From Platanthera guangdongensis (lineage: Eukaryota; Streptophyta; Magnoliopsida; Asparagales; Orchidaceae): a stretch of 64,000 bases of DNA. The stretch lies in the NCBI GenBank assembly GCA_039583875.1, contig CM077157.1:76694346-76758345 (forward strand), read 5' to 3'. The translations under genes were made by a program, and so were the position numbers. The notes below the pieces were generated by a model. The model was not told the origin of the DNA. It made no database searches and saw nothing but the letters and a program-made list of their open reading frames with translations. Shown here one piece after another: positions 46,429 through 57,056 of this stretch (positions are counted from its first letter, which is position 1; the number at the start of each line of letters is the position of its first letter).

Positions 46429-48031
46429 TGTTGGAACACCCTATTACTAATTTGGGTCAGGATCACTATGTCTCTAGGATTCTATGTTTTGACCTTCTGT
46501 ATAGATTATAGGTCAATTAGAATTGAGTCTAAGGGATCAGGAGTCTAGGTTTGGAAGCTGCCCTGAAGACCCAAGTTTTTCTGGAGACTAAGTCCAAATC
46601 GTCGAGCTCAGCACAACGTTTCGTCGAACTCCGGTCGACGATCGTCTAGCTCAACCTTGGCAGATCGTCGAGCTCCATTCGACGATCGCTGAGCTCAAGC
46701 CTCAAAATATCGTCGAGCTCTGGTCGACGATCGCTGAGCTCAACTTCTCAATATCGTCGAGCTCCATTCGACGATCGCTGAGCTCAGGTCGACGATTTTC
46801 GCTCTGCACTGGATCCTTATCTCTGAGCTCAGTTCGACGATCTTTGAGCTCAGATCGACGATTTTCTGCTGCTTACATCTTTCTTTTTCGCTGAGCTCAG
46901 CTCGACGATAGCAGAGCTCAGTTCGACGATTTCAGTTGACCTTCAGAATTCTAATTCAAAATCAGATAGAAGTTATTCTGCATTTAAGACAGAAGATCTG
47001 CCAGCCGTTTTCATTTACTTCTGGAGCAAGTTTCAAGGGATTTTCTAAGGAACAAATCAGTGGACTTTCCTTCAGAACATATTATACAATTAAGGCTGTA
47101 ATTAATTCAGACCAACGGCTATCTTTGACAGAGCAACTTTCCTATTGAGACTCAGAGAATAAAAGATAGAATGTTTTTGAATCAGACAGAAGACAGACAA
47201 GAATAAGAGAATAGAGAAAGACAAGTAGAGGACACCTCTCTATACACAGGGACTCTCTCAATCTTCTGTCAACAAGAATTCAGAAGAACACTCATCAAAA
47301 AGAGATCAAGCTTTCAAACATTCTTTAGATCTCTTCAGCTCTCAAGTGTTCAAGGCCAACATCATCTCAAGACTCCAGACACTCAACATTTCAGCTTGCT
47401 GAAATCATCATCTGCTGGAGATCTATTTTTGAAGGCCTATCACCCTCAGCAAAGCTCATCTTCCTGAAGTTTTCAAGGACTCAGGGGGAGCTTTGACAAC
47501 ATCACTGAATCCACATAGTCTTCTCAGTTGCTTGAGAAAGAGAAGACTGCCATAACTCTCTCACCCCCAATCTGTAAAGGGTTTTTCAAACTCCCTTCAA
47601 AAGTTTGAATCTGGTTTTTGAGCACCTTGTCAAAAGCTCATTGGTGGCAAGACACCTGATCAAAAATCTGTTTTGGTTTTTGAGCACCTTATCAAAAGCT
47701 CATTGGTGCCCAGGACACCTGATCAACTCATCCTGCAGTGGATTCCTACCTAGGGTGGTAGAAGAGTGGATGTACCCAAGTTGGGGAACCACTATATTTC
47801 CTTGTGTCATCTGGTTGTGCATGTTTTCTTTTTGTTTCTGACCTAGATTTTCTTGTGCTTAGTTTCTGCATAGATTAGATTTGTGGTTAATTTTACCTCT
47901 GCTTCCCTGCTTACACTCATTACAACAATTTTTGTAAAGCTTTGCAAAAAGTTTTCTTTGTGTTTTCAAAAAGCACCATATACTCTATTCACCCCCCCTT
48001 TAGAGTATATCAGATCTAGTTTCCCCTTTCA
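46429..48031 (+). repeat. 5' LTR of element E (1603 bp)
   Basis: TGTTGGAACACCC to CCCCTTTCA. U3 holds ATCGTCGA-N7-TCGACGAT units at 46664-46686, 46709-46731 and 46753-46775, plus variants to 46930. A direct repeat of about 52 bp (TTTTTGAGCACCTTRTCAAA...) lies at 47612-47665 and 47674-47725. CTATTCACCCCCCCTTTAG sits near the end. No coding function is inferred for the small ORFs. Confidence 0.95.
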
Positions 48032-48033
48032 AT

Positions 48034-48046
48034 TGGTATCAAAGCC
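48034..48046 (+). promoter_or_regulatory. Primer-binding site of element E
   Basis: TGGTATCAAAGCC lies two bases after the LTR end and matches the initiator tRNA-Met complement with one mismatch. Confidence 0.85.
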
Positions 48047-48164
48047 AGGTTGGTTAAACATACCATATCTGTTTGGTTGTACAGGCTAACACCTGAACCC
48101 CAAAGATCCCAAACTAGATCCTTCTTTTGTTTTCTTTTTATATTAGATTTAGCTTGCACAAATC

Positions 48165-50219
48165 ATGGCCCAGAACAAGGATTATGCTAGCACCAGACCT
48201 CCAGTGTGCAATCTATCAAAGTTTGCACTTTGGAAGGCAAGGATTAAACTCTACATGAATTCAATTGACGAAGATATTTTTAATTCTGTTTTGACAGTGT
48301 GCCCAAGACCTCCAGAGAGCACAAGCACAAATGCTGTTCCACCTCCATCAGGAACAGATGCTGACATTAAAAGATGGAAAGTAGCTGATGCCAAGGCAAT
48401 GAACATTCTAGCTCAGACAATGTCAGATGACATTTTTCAGAAGGTAGCTGAATGTAATTCAGCCAAGGAGATCTGGGACAAGCTTTCAGAAATTGTCTCT
48501 GGCTCAGCTGATGAGAGAAAGGACAGAAGATCTCATCTCATCTCCCAATATGAGAACTTTAAGAAGGGAGAAACTGAGTCAGTGGGAGACATGTACAATA
48601 GATTGAGTCTAATTGTCAGTGAACTGAGGACATTAGATAAAGAAATCTCACTGACAAAACTCAATGACAAGATCCTAATGTGCTTCCCCAGCACTTGGGA
48701 TTCAAGAATCTGGCCAATTAAAGATGCCAGAAGCCTAAATGAGATTACCACTGAAGCCTTGTTGGGTAAGCTCAAATCTTATGAGCTACTCATCAAGAAC
48801 AGAGAAGAAGAACAGAAGGCTGCTTCTCCAGCCACAAGAAAGGAGAAGACTATTGCATTCAAGGCAGCTGAGGATCTGCCTGAAGAAAAGGCCACAAGCA
48901 ATGATGAACTTCTCAGCCTATTGGCCAAAAGATTCTATAAGATGGCCAGGAAGGACTTCAGAAGAAGATCATACAAGGAGCAAGACAAGCCAAGGTATGA
49001 CAAGTCCACTGGCAATAGCAAAGACATTATTTGCTTTGGTTGCAGGAAACCAGGGCATATGGTTCCTGACTGTCCAGAAAACAAGAACAAGGACAGGAGG
49101 GACAAAAAAGAAAGAAGAAAGGAGAAGGACTCCAAAAGGCATGGAAATAACAAACCTTCCACCAGCAAAAGTAAGCACACAAGGAAAGGATTTGTTGCTG
49201 AATCCTGGAGTGAGACTGAAGAGGAGTCACAGGCCTCTTCTAGCTCAAGTGATGATGAGGATGATGCAGAGGAAAAAGAATTCTGCATGATGGCAATCAA
49301 TGCCTCTCAACACAACTCAGAAGAAGAGGAGTCAGAGTCAGACTCAGAAACTCAACCTGAAGAAGATCAGGTAATCAACTCTTTTGATTTCACTTCAGAA
49401 GATTTTAAACTTGAATTTAAAGCACTATGTTTAGACCTGCTAAAGTCTGAGAAAGAGATCATCTCTCTCAGAAATCAATTGTCTGAACACAATGCTTTAA
49501 AATCAGAAAACCTCAAGCTCTCTCAGGAGTTAGAGAACCATAGGGAACAGATAGCTTCACTGAAGAGTGAACTCTCTGAGGCCAAGAAGCTTGAAGAATC
49601 TCTCAATGGGAGAAGCATCAAGCTGATGGACATCACAAGCACAGTGAACTCAAGATTCAACAGTACACTGGGCTTGGGTGCCTCATCCAGCCAACCTATT
49701 GTTCTAACAACCCCTATCAAGTTCATTTCTGACAAGGGAAAGGGAGTTGTAGAGGTTGCCAGGAAGAATTCTGATCTGCCTCAGAAAACTAAAGTCCAGC
49801 ACAAATCGTCGAACGGAGATCGACGATCGCCGAACGCAGCTCGACGATCTCAGGACAAATCGTCGAACGCTGATCGACGATCTAAGCCAAGATCGTCGAA
49901 CGCTGGTCGACGATCCCATATACCTGACCTCAGCCATAGTCGACCGTCGAACGGAGCTCGACGATCTGACCCAAGATCGTCGAACTCAGCTCCAAGATCG
50001 TCGAACAGAGGTCAGAGCAGTGGAAAAATTTTCAAGGGCAAGTCAAAATTGAATCCTGAGGGTTCTTCATCCCAAACATTTAACCCTTATACTGAATGGA
50101 CTTTACCTCCAAGGAGATATCATCCTGAAGGATATAAGAGTCAGCCAGGGATGTCTTTCATTTCTGAATTTAAAGGTTATCAACCTAGGCCCAAGGTAAA
50201 CTGGGTCAAAAACAAGTGA
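48165..50219 (+). CDS. gag: Element E Gag (684 aa) with embedded palindromic Arg/Ser repeat
   Basis: Copia-type gag ([17 protein letters not shown]; residues about 60-210 form the gag-polypeptide domain with [14 protein letters not shown]), a CCHC knuckle ([14 protein letters not shown] near residue 290), an acidic Ser/Glu region and a coiled-coil-like stretch (residues about 430-490). Residues about 545-620 are repeats of SSN-x-x-RRS, written by the DNA dyad ATCGTCGA-N7-TCGACGAT at 49805-50020. These Arg/Ser repeats may bind nucleic acid, but no known gag domain corresponds. Stop TGA at 50217-50219, with pol following in another frame. Starts 134 bases after the LTR at the first good ATG. 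Confidence 0.93.
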   Translation: MAQNKDYASTRPPVCNLSKFALWKARIKLYMNSIDEDIFNSVLTVCPRPPESTSTNAVPPPSGTDADIKRWKVADAKAMNILAQTMSDDIFQKVAECNSAKEIWDKLSEIVSGSADERKDRRSHLISQYENFKKGETESVGDMYNRLSLIVSELRTLDKEISLTKLNDKILMCFPSTWDSRIWPIKDARSLNEITTEALLGKLKSYELLIKNREEEQKAASPATRKEKTIAFKAAEDLPEEKATSNDELLSLLAKRFYKMARKDFRRRSYKEQDKPRYDKSTGNSKDIICFGCRKPGHMVPDCPENKNKDRRDKKERRKEKDSKRHGNNKPSTSKSKHTRKGFVAESWSETEEESQASSSSSDDEDDAEEKEFCMMAINASQHNSEEEESESDSETQPEEDQVINSFDFTSEDFKLEFKALCLDLLKSEKEIISLRNQLSEHNALKSENLKLSQELENHREQIASLKSELSEAKKLEESLNGRSIKLMDITSTVNSRFNSTLGLGASSSQPIVLTTPIKFISDKGKGVVEVARKNSDLPQKTKVQHKSSNGDRRSPNAARRSQDKSSNADRRSKPRSSNAGRRSHIPDLSHSRPSNGARRSDPRSSNSAPRSSNRGQSSGKIFKGKSKLNPEGSSSQTFNPYTEWTLPPRRYHPEGYKSQPGMSFISEFKGYQPRPKVNWVKNK

Positions 50220-50220
50220 A

Positions 50221-53200
50221 TTGCTTTATGTGCAGGTGAAGACCTATCCAACATCTAACCAGCAATGGTATTTGGATAGTGGGTGCTCTAAGCACATGAC
50301 AGGGAACAAGGACAACCTCAATTCCTTTAAAGCCAAGCTTGGACCCAAAGTCATCTTTGGTGACTCCAATTTTGGGCAAACTAAAGGATATGGAGCAGTC
50401 CAGATTGGTTCTGTAACCTTCAAGAAGGTAGCATATGTGGAAGGACTGAAGCACAACCTAATCATTATCAGTCAGCTATGTGATGAAGGCTACCAGGTGA
50501 CCTTCAGCAAAACTCTATGCAAGGTCAAGTCAGAGGACAACACCACTGTGTTGACAGGTAAAAGGAAAGGTAACATCTACCTTGTAGATTTTCTTTCAAC
50601 TTCTATAGATATCTGCTTATTCAATTCAGTTTATAGACCAAATGTTTTATGGCATAAGAGATTAGGACACCTAAACCTTAGAACTATTGCTAGGCTATCC
50701 AAGGACAACCTTGTTAGAGGACTACCTTCTGGCCCCTACAAGAAGGAAGGACTCTGCAAGGCTTGTCAATTAGGCAAGCAAACTAAAAACAGTTTTAAGT
50801 CACTTAATAAGAGTGATTCACCTAGGATATTGTATCTGTTACACATGGATCTATTTGGACCCATCACAGTACAAAGCCTAGGAGGGAAATCCTACACTTT
50901 GGTGATTGTAGATGACTTCTCTAGATTCACTTGGGTGTTCTTTCTAAGGAAGAAGTCTGATAACTTTAAGTGTCTGACAGAGTTTCTCAAATGTGTAAAG
51001 ATTGAGTTCAATACTCACATTGCCCTGATCAGAAGTGACCATGGGACAGAGTTTGATTCTCTTCTTATGCAAGAGTTCTGTCAGAGTGAAGGGATCAGGC
51101 ATACTTTCTCAGCTCCTAGAACTCCTCAACAAAATGGGGTAGCTGAAAGGAAAAATAGAACCCTTATTGAATCTGCCACTACATTGTTGTCAGATGCTCA
51201 TCTACCTCTATCCTTTTGGGCAGAGGCAGTGAACACCTCCAACTATGTGCTGAACAGAAGCCTGATACATAAACTGAAGGGAAAGACTCCCTATGAATTA
51301 CTCAAAGGGAAGAAACCTAAAGTTGACTATTTCAAAATTTTTGGTTGCATTTGCTATATTCACAATAATGATAAGAAACATCTAGCAAAATTTCAAGCCA
51401 AAGCTGATGAAGGAGTGTTTCTGGGATACTCCATGATCAGCAAGGCCTATAGGGTATATAATAAATCATCATTAAAAATTGAGGAATCTGTTCATGTTTC
51501 TTTTGATGAAACTAACATGTCTTTCAAGGAGAAGATTTCTTCTACCATAGAACCTTTGCAGGAACACTCTCTAGTTGAAGATATGAACAAGCTACAGGTT
51601 GCTCAAGAAGACGAAAGCAGTGAAGATGAGAGCAATGCTCAACATATTGAAACTCAACCTGAAGAGCCAGTTGTTGTACCACAAGAGGAAACAACAACAC
51701 AGGTTGGTGAACAATCAACACCCCCAGTTGATTTAGTAACATCAAGAGACCATCCAATTTCCCAGATAATTGGAGAACTCTCAGCTGGTGTGCAAACCAG
51801 AAATCAGGTCAACCAAAACCTGTTGCACACCTGCTTCCTTTCTCAAATTGAACCTCAGTCCATTCAAGATGCAGAGCAAGATCCACACTGGATCATTGCC
51901 ATGCAAGAGGAGTTGCATCAATTTGAGAGGAACAAAGTATGGGAACTAGTGCCAAAGCCTAAGGATCATTCCATTGTTGGAACAAAATGGGTATTCAGAA
52001 ACAAACTGGATGATCAAGGAGTAATAATAAGGAACAAGGCAAGGCTAGTTGCCCAAGGATATTCTCAAGAAGAAGGAATTGACTACGACCAGACCTTTGC
52101 ACCTGTTGCAAGACTAGAAGCCATCAGGATATTCTTAGCTTATGCAGCTCACAAAGGCTTCAAGGTTTATCAAATGGATGTCAAGAGTGCCTTCTTAAAT
52201 GGAGACATCAAAGAGGAAGTCTATGTCAGACAACCTCCAGGTTTTATCTCTCCAACTCATCCTGATTTTGTTTTTAGATTAAATAAAGCATTATATGGTC
52301 TCAAGCAAGCTCCTAGAGCATGGTATGAGACCCTAGCATGCTTTCTCCTGGAAAATGGTTTTATAAGGGGTAGAGTAGACCAAACTCTTTTCATTAGAAC
52401 CCATAAGTCCCACACCCTACTAGTACAAATTTATGTAGACGATATCATTTTTGGTTCTACTGACTCAAAACTATGCAGAAGGTTTTCCAACCTAATGCAT
52501 TCTAAATTTGAGATGAGTAGCATGGGTGAGCTATCCTTCTTCTTAGGATTGCAAGTCAAACAACATGCTGAGGGCATCTTTATTTCTCAAACCAAATATG
52601 CTAATGAGCTGGTTAAGAAATTTGGGATGTCTGAGGCATCTTGTATGAAAACACCCATGCCTACCAATGCTGTATTGGATGCTGATGAACATGGGAAACC
52701 TGTTGATCAGACAACATATAGGGCAATGATTGGCTCTTTACTGTATCTTACAGCTAGTAGACCAGATATAATGTTTGCTACATGTATATGTGCCAGATTC
52801 CAAGTTAGCCCTAGAGAGTCACACCTCACATTAGTAAAGAGGATTCTCAGGTATGTTAAAAGTTGTCCAAATCTAGGTCTCTGGTATCCAAAAGATTCAG
52901 CATTTGAGTTAACTGGATTCTCTGATGCTGATTATGCTGGATGCAGAATTGACAGGAAAAGCACCAGTGGAACTTGTCAGTTCCTTGGTGATAGACTTGT
53001 CTCCTGGTTTTGCAAGAAACAAACATCTGTGTCAACTTCAACTGCTGAAGCTGAATATATGGCTGCAGGCAGTTGTTATTCACAAATATTGTGGATTCAA
53101 AATCAACTCCTAGACTATGGTTACAACTTAGAGAAGTCAAAAATATTTTGTGACAATACAAGTGCTATCTCCATAGCTCAAAATCCAGTCCTCCATAGTA

Positions 53201-53385
53201 GGACAAAACATATAGAGATTAGGCATCATTTCTTAAGGGATAATGTTGAAAAGAATAAAATTGAACTGCAATATATCCCAACTGATTTACAAAGGGGAGA
53301 TATTTTCACCAAACCTTTGGATGAAAAGAAACATACCTTCTTCCTAAATCAGTTAGGAATGTTAGATGGAGGAAGTCTTAAATAA
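50221..53385 (+). CDS. pol: Element E Pol (protease, integrase, RT, RNase H)
   Basis: 1054 codons open, without an obvious ATG start (first in-frame codon used is TTG). Domains: protease [13 protein letters not shown]; pre-integrase finger [10 protein letters not shown]...CKACQLGKQ; integrase core ([37 protein letters not shown]); RT ([28 protein letters not shown]); RNase H ([38 protein letters not shown]). Integrase before RT is the copia order. The frame is +1 relative to gag and is open somewhat upstream of the gag stop, so a frameshift or splice is needed to make Gag-Pol. Confidence 0.95.
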   Translation: MLYVQVKTYPTSNQQWYLDSGCSKHMTGNKDNLNSFKAKLGPKVIFGDSNFGQTKGYGAVQIGSVTFKKVAYVEGLKHNLIIISQLCDEGYQVTFSKTLCKVKSEDNTTVLTGKRKGNIYLVDFLSTSIDICLFNSVYRPNVLWHKRLGHLNLRTIARLSKDNLVRGLPSGPYKKEGLCKACQLGKQTKNSFKSLNKSDSPRILYLLHMDLFGPITVQSLGGKSYTLVIVDDFSRFTWVFFLRKKSDNFKCLTEFLKCVKIEFNTHIALIRSDHGTEFDSLLMQEFCQSEGIRHTFSAPRTPQQNGVAERKNRTLIESATTLLSDAHLPLSFWAEAVNTSNYVLNRSLIHKLKGKTPYELLKGKKPKVDYFKIFGCICYIHNNDKKHLAKFQAKADEGVFLGYSMISKAYRVYNKSSLKIEESVHVSFDETNMSFKEKISSTIEPLQEHSLVEDMNKLQVAQEDESSEDESNAQHIETQPEEPVVVPQEETTTQVGEQSTPPVDLVTSRDHPISQIIGELSAGVQTRNQVNQNLLHTCFLSQIEPQSIQDAEQDPHWIIAMQEELHQFERNKVWELVPKPKDHSIVGTKWVFRNKLDDQGVIIRNKARLVAQGYSQEEGIDYDQTFAPVARLEAIRIFLAYAAHKGFKVYQMDVKSAFLNGDIKEEVYVRQPPGFISPTHPDFVFRLNKALYGLKQAPRAWYETLACFLLENGFIRGRVDQTLFIRTHKSHTLLVQIYVDDIIFGSTDSKLCRRFSNLMHSKFEMSSMGELSFFLGLQVKQHAEGIFISQTKYANELVKKFGMSEASCMKTPMPTNAVLDADEHGKPVDQTTYRAMIGSLLYLTASRPDIMFATCICARFQVSPRESHLTLVKRILRYVKSCPNLGLWYPKDSAFELTGFSDADYAGCRIDRKSTSGTCQFLGDRLVSWFCKKQTSVSTSTAEAEYMAAGSCYSQILWIQNQLLDYGYNLEKSKIFCDNTSAISIAQNPVLHSRTKHIEIRHHFLRDNVEKNKIELQYIPTDLQRGDIFTKPLDEKKHTFFLNQLGMLDGGSLK

Positions 53386-53749
53386 TACTCAAGACTTTGA
53401 AAGCTAAAAATTGACCAAGACTAGGCAAAATTTCTGTTTTTCCTTAGAGTCTAGAATTCTCTGATCTCTGAACTGCGCTCGACGATTTCCCCAAAGATCG
53501 CCGAACGGAGTTCGACGATTTTCTGAATCGTCGAACTGAGTTCAGCGCTCCTTTGATAGTATAGATTCTCTCTTCTGGTCAACGATTGTCGAACGGTGCT
53601 CGACGATTTTGTTCACTGAACGATCGTCGAACGGAGCTCGACGCCTTTCCAGATCGTCGACCGGAGATCGACGATTTTGGAGTCTCTTCAGATTCCTTTA
53701 GAAGCCTCGATCGTCGAACTGAGTTCAACGATCTTTCCTTTTCTGCGTC
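53386..53749. repeat. Spacer with TCGTCGA/TCGACGA dyads upstream of the third ORF
   Basis: At least seven ATCGTCGA-N7-TCGACGAT units or half-decayed versions occur, for example 53653-53675. Same unit as in the E LTR and in gag. No ORF of its own. Confidence 0.8.
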
Positions 53750-53765
53750 AAACCCTAATATAAAA
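53750..53765 (+). promoter_or_regulatory. Putative internal promoter of the third ORF of E (telo-box and TATA)
   Basis: AAACCCTAA (53750-53758) is joined to TATAAAA (53759-53765), followed by a pyrimidine-rich leader and the ORF start 114 bases downstream. Telo-boxes mark many plant promoters. The dyad array lies just upstream, as in the LTR. A splice acceptor (TTTTTTGCAG, to 53873) six bases before the ATG is an alternative way to make the mRNA. Confidence 0.5.
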
Positions 53766-53878
53766 CTCATTTTTTCGCCGTCGTTCTCTCTTGCACTTTC
53801 AATTTCTCTGCAAGAATTTTCTTCCCTCCAAGCAATTCTACACTTGGTCATTTTGTTTGTTGATTTTTTGCAGGTACC

Positions 53879-56878
53879 ATGGCCGTTTCTGTTGCTGTGC
53901 TCGCTGCCATGAAATTTGATGCCGGCTTTGACATCGATTTCGATTCCTTCAACACAATAGATCAAATCTTCCAAGATATTCTCACCTTATTCAAAGATCA
54001 GCAATTAACTGCCTTGATGTCAACCAGAATCAAACTTGCCTCAGATGAGATTAAAGAATGGGTTTACACTGCCCACAACCTTGACACAAACACCATAGTT
54101 GGCTCCATTGGTGGCACCCAGGTACCTCTGACTCCAGCAGTATTGACAGAAGTTTTTGGCTTCAGGAATGGTGAAGACTCTGCTGACCTGTCTGGAGAAG
54201 AGTTTGCTGATGTTCTTGCCAGGATGGGTCATCCTGAGGGGAACCCTAGCAAACTGTTTAAGAGAAACCTGTCTGTGGAATACAGGTTTTTGGCTGATGT
54301 AGTAGGCAAGGTCCTTTTGGCCAAGCATTCTGCTCATGATACAATCTCCAGATATCAGCTCTGCCTTATGGGAGCTCTGGTAGATAGCAAAAGCCTGAAC
54401 TGGGGAGAAGTATTCTTTGATTTGTTGAAGAAAAAGATCAACAAGACCTTTGTGAACTTTGGAAGAATTCTGGGAATATTCCTCCAGGCTAAGTGCCCTG
54501 CACTGCTAGTCTCCTCTGGAGTGCACATCAATGCCTCCAAGAGACTCACCTGTGCCCTTTTTGGGAAATGGGACAGGCAAATCTCCAAGCCCAGCAGGCC
54601 CTCCTCTTCTGGACCTTCAGGCACCAGGACTCTAAGAGTCACTCCACCCCAGGCCTCTGCCCCTGCAGAGGACCTGCCTGCTAGTGCTGCTGCTTCTCCT
54701 CCTCCAAGCTCAACCCTACCTCCACTTCCATCCACCTCTCCAGCCACCTCCACAATTACCATCTCCAGCCCATCTCCAACTTCTATTCCATCTCCAGCCA
54801 CAATTTCCTCTCCACCAGCAGACCACTTCCTTCCCTTATTCTCTTATCCCCCTCCAAATGTCCCCTCATCCCCATCCATTCCATCCTTCACTCTCTTGGA
54901 TGAATCCTACATGGATGATTCCCCCTCTTCTCCTCCAGATTTGCCATCCTCCTCCACATCTTTCCAAGACCTTCTCCACCAGATTCTTGATCAACCCACC
55001 TTCACTCCCTCCATTTCCATCCCTCTATCCTCCATATCTACCATACCCTCTCCTGAGCCATCCCTTCCACCCTTTAGCCCTCCTCCTCCAGCTCCCTCAG
55101 CTATCCCTGTACCCTCTACCTCTGCTCCCCTTGAGCATGTAGATCTCCCAGCCCTTGCTGATCAGTTGTATGAGCTCCTTGCACCTAGGCTCTCCCTTCT
55201 CATGGAGGCCTCCTTAGCTCCTCTGCAACAATCAGTGGCAGCTCTCTCTGCCAGGCTGTCCTCCTTCCTTACCCCTATAGCAGCACCCCCAGCAGTGTGC
55301 CTTGATGCACAGGTTTCTGCATCCAGGCAGGGGGAGATGCCCTATGAAGCCAGCTTCCATGCTGCTGTTGCTGCTGCTGCTCCTCCTGCTGTTGTCTCTC
55401 ATGCTGCTGCTTTTGCTTCTGCTACTGCTGCCATTCCAGTACTTGTAATAGACCTAAGGTCTTTGCTGTCTACTTTTGATACTGCTTACTTCAGCTGCCT
55501 TCCAGAAGTCTATGTTGTCCAGCCCCCAGAGGTTCCTGCTGCCCAGTCAGAAGATTTGTCCAGGGCTCTAGTGCCCTTCTCCTGCTGTGACCCCAGAATC
55601 ATCTCTGATTTTATTCAGTCAGTGACTGCTGCTTATGATGATGCTGCTGCTGCTGCTGCTGAAGACAATGCTGTGTCTACCTCTGGAATTGCTGTTGCTA
55701 CTGAGGAAGAAATTGTTTCAATTGCTGCTGTTGAGCCCTCATCCCAGGATGTTTTGATGACAGAGGCTATTGATGTTGAGCCTGCTGTAGATGTTGTTAT
55801 TGTTGTCTCTGAACCTGCTGCTGCCAAAATTCCTGAAGTAATCTCTGTTGTAACATCTGCTGCTTCTGTATCTGTTACATCTGCTGTTTCTGTTGCCCCA
55901 TCAGCTGCTGTGAAACTGAAAGAGGATTTGATGAAAAAGCTTGATGCTTTATATGATGCACAAAGTTCTGAATCTGAGGATTATAATACTGCTTCTGATG
56001 ACTCATCTGCCACAATTGCAAGGAAAAGAAAGGCAAGAAGTAAGGCCTTGAAGAGAGTTCCTCCTGCCAAAGTCAGAGATGATAATGATGTTCCATATTA
56101 TATTCTGCACAATTGTCCAATCTCTGAGCATTGGATGCAATTCTCCAGGAACCAGTTAAAGGCAATGAAGAAGAAGAGGAAGTTTGATAAAGATTCTTCT
56201 CAGTCCAAGCACCCTCATCCTCCTCCACCACCTCCACCTGATGCAGGTGCAGGTGGCAGCTCTGCAAGATCAGGCCCTGCTAGAAGCCAGGCTCCCTACC
56301 AGCCTCATGCAAGAACATATCAAAGGGAAAGCCAATCTAGGGGGTCCTACTCTAGAAGGGGAGGATATAGGGGAAACCAAAGAGAAACTCAGGTATACTC
56401 CAAAGGACACTCCAGGCAGCATCCTTATTCCAGGGGTGGACATGTTTCTTCTGATACATCTTCAGGTCCATTCCCTTATAAGCTTAGAGAAAATGTGACT
56501 GTCAGGACCCCTCAAGAAACCACTTCCAACAGGTATGAGCCACCTGTTCCATTTGAGGATCCTGAGAAAAATCCTATGGCTTGGACTGCAAGGATGAAAG
56601 AACTAGCTGCTTTGGATCAGATAAAGAAAGCAATAGAACAAGGGCTAGACACTTCCAATATATCTACTATGTCAGAGCAAAGGCAAAAAGAGTTAGAAAG
56701 ATATGCCTCCAGTAAGTTTTTTGATGCAGACAGATACATGGAGTTGCATCCAGCTGCAGTGGTTCCCAGGGCTTCAAAGCAAATCTATTTGGGTGCAGCT
56801 GATGATACCAGATCAAAACAACAAGCTTTAGATCCTAACAGAGAAATTAAAATGGTAAAAGGCAAAGAAAAGGAATAA
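53879..56878 (+). CDS. Element E third ORF (999 aa, SIRE-type extra protein)
   Basis: Residues 1-220 resemble the 'putative plant transposon protein' domain of SIRE-like elements (FNTIDQIFQDILTLFKDQQL, TAHNLDTNTI, ALVDSKSLNWGEVFFDLLKK). Residues about 225-410 are Pro/Ser-rich. Residues about 430-690 are Ala/Val-rich with acidic patches. A basic stretch (KRKARSKALKR) and an Arg/Gly-rich tail (about 790-880, SRRGGYRGNQRE) suggest RNA or DNA binding. No convincing signal peptide or transmembrane span was found, so an envelope role is not supported. ATG at 53879 (CCATGG context) directly follows a splice-acceptor-like sequence. Function unknown. Confidence 0.85.
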   Translation: MAVSVAVLAAMKFDAGFDIDFDSFNTIDQIFQDILTLFKDQQLTALMSTRIKLASDEIKEWVYTAHNLDTNTIVGSIGGTQVPLTPAVLTEVFGFRNGEDSADLSGEEFADVLARMGHPEGNPSKLFKRNLSVEYRFLADVVGKVLLAKHSAHDTISRYQLCLMGALVDSKSLNWGEVFFDLLKKKINKTFVNFGRILGIFLQAKCPALLVSSGVHINASKRLTCALFGKWDRQISKPSRPSSSGPSGTRTLRVTPPQASAPAEDLPASAAASPPPSSTLPPLPSTSPATSTITISSPSPTSIPSPATISSPPADHFLPLFSYPPPNVPSSPSIPSFTLLDESYMDDSPSSPPDLPSSSTSFQDLLHQILDQPTFTPSISIPLSSISTIPSPEPSLPPFSPPPPAPSAIPVPSTSAPLEHVDLPALADQLYELLAPRLSLLMEASLAPLQQSVAALSARLSSFLTPIAAPPAVCLDAQVSASRQGEMPYEASFHAAVAAAAPPAVVSHAAAFASATAAIPVLVIDLRSLLSTFDTAYFSCLPEVYVVQPPEVPAAQSEDLSRALVPFSCCDPRIISDFIQSVTAAYDDAAAAAAEDNAVSTSGIAVATEEEIVSIAAVEPSSQDVLMTEAIDVEPAVDVVIVVSEPAAAKIPEVISVVTSAASVSVTSAVSVAPSAAVKLKEDLMKKLDALYDAQSSESEDYNTASDDSSATIARKRKARSKALKRVPPAKVRDDNDVPYYILHNCPISEHWMQFSRNQLKAMKKKRKFDKDSSQSKHPHPPPPPPPDAGAGGSSARSGPARSQAPYQPHARTYQRESQSRGSYSRRGGYRGNQRETQVYSKGHSRQHPYSRGGHVSSDTSSGPFPYKLRENVTVRTPQETTSNRYEPPVPFEDPEKNPMAWTARMKELAALDQIKKAIEQGLDTSNISTMSEQRQKELERYASSKFFDADRYMELHPAAVVPRASKQIYLGAADDTRSKQQALDPNREIKMVKGKEKE

Positions 56879-57045
56879 CTCTGTAAGGTGATAATTCTTG
56901 ACTTCTGTGACTGCCTTCTGGATATCATGTTTATATATCTCTGAGATGGTTCTGTGATGTTTAGCTGTGTTGTTTTTTTTATGTTTCTGTGACTGTACTC
57001 TGTTGTTTGTTTTTCAAAATCTGTAAATAGTTTTCCTAACCCAAA

Positions 57046-57056
57046 TAGGGGGAGAT
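57046..57056 (+). promoter_or_regulatory. Polypurine tract of element E
   Basis: ATAGGGGGAGAT directly precedes the TGTTGG start of the 3' LTR. Confidence 0.85.

Noticed and set aside
46936..47148. 70-codon ORF repeated at 57564-57776
   Set aside because: It is LTR sequence of E, repeated because the LTR is.
53879..56878. Envelope protein
   Set aside because: No convincing signal peptide, fusion or transmembrane segment; the Ala/Val-rich part is broken by acidic residues.
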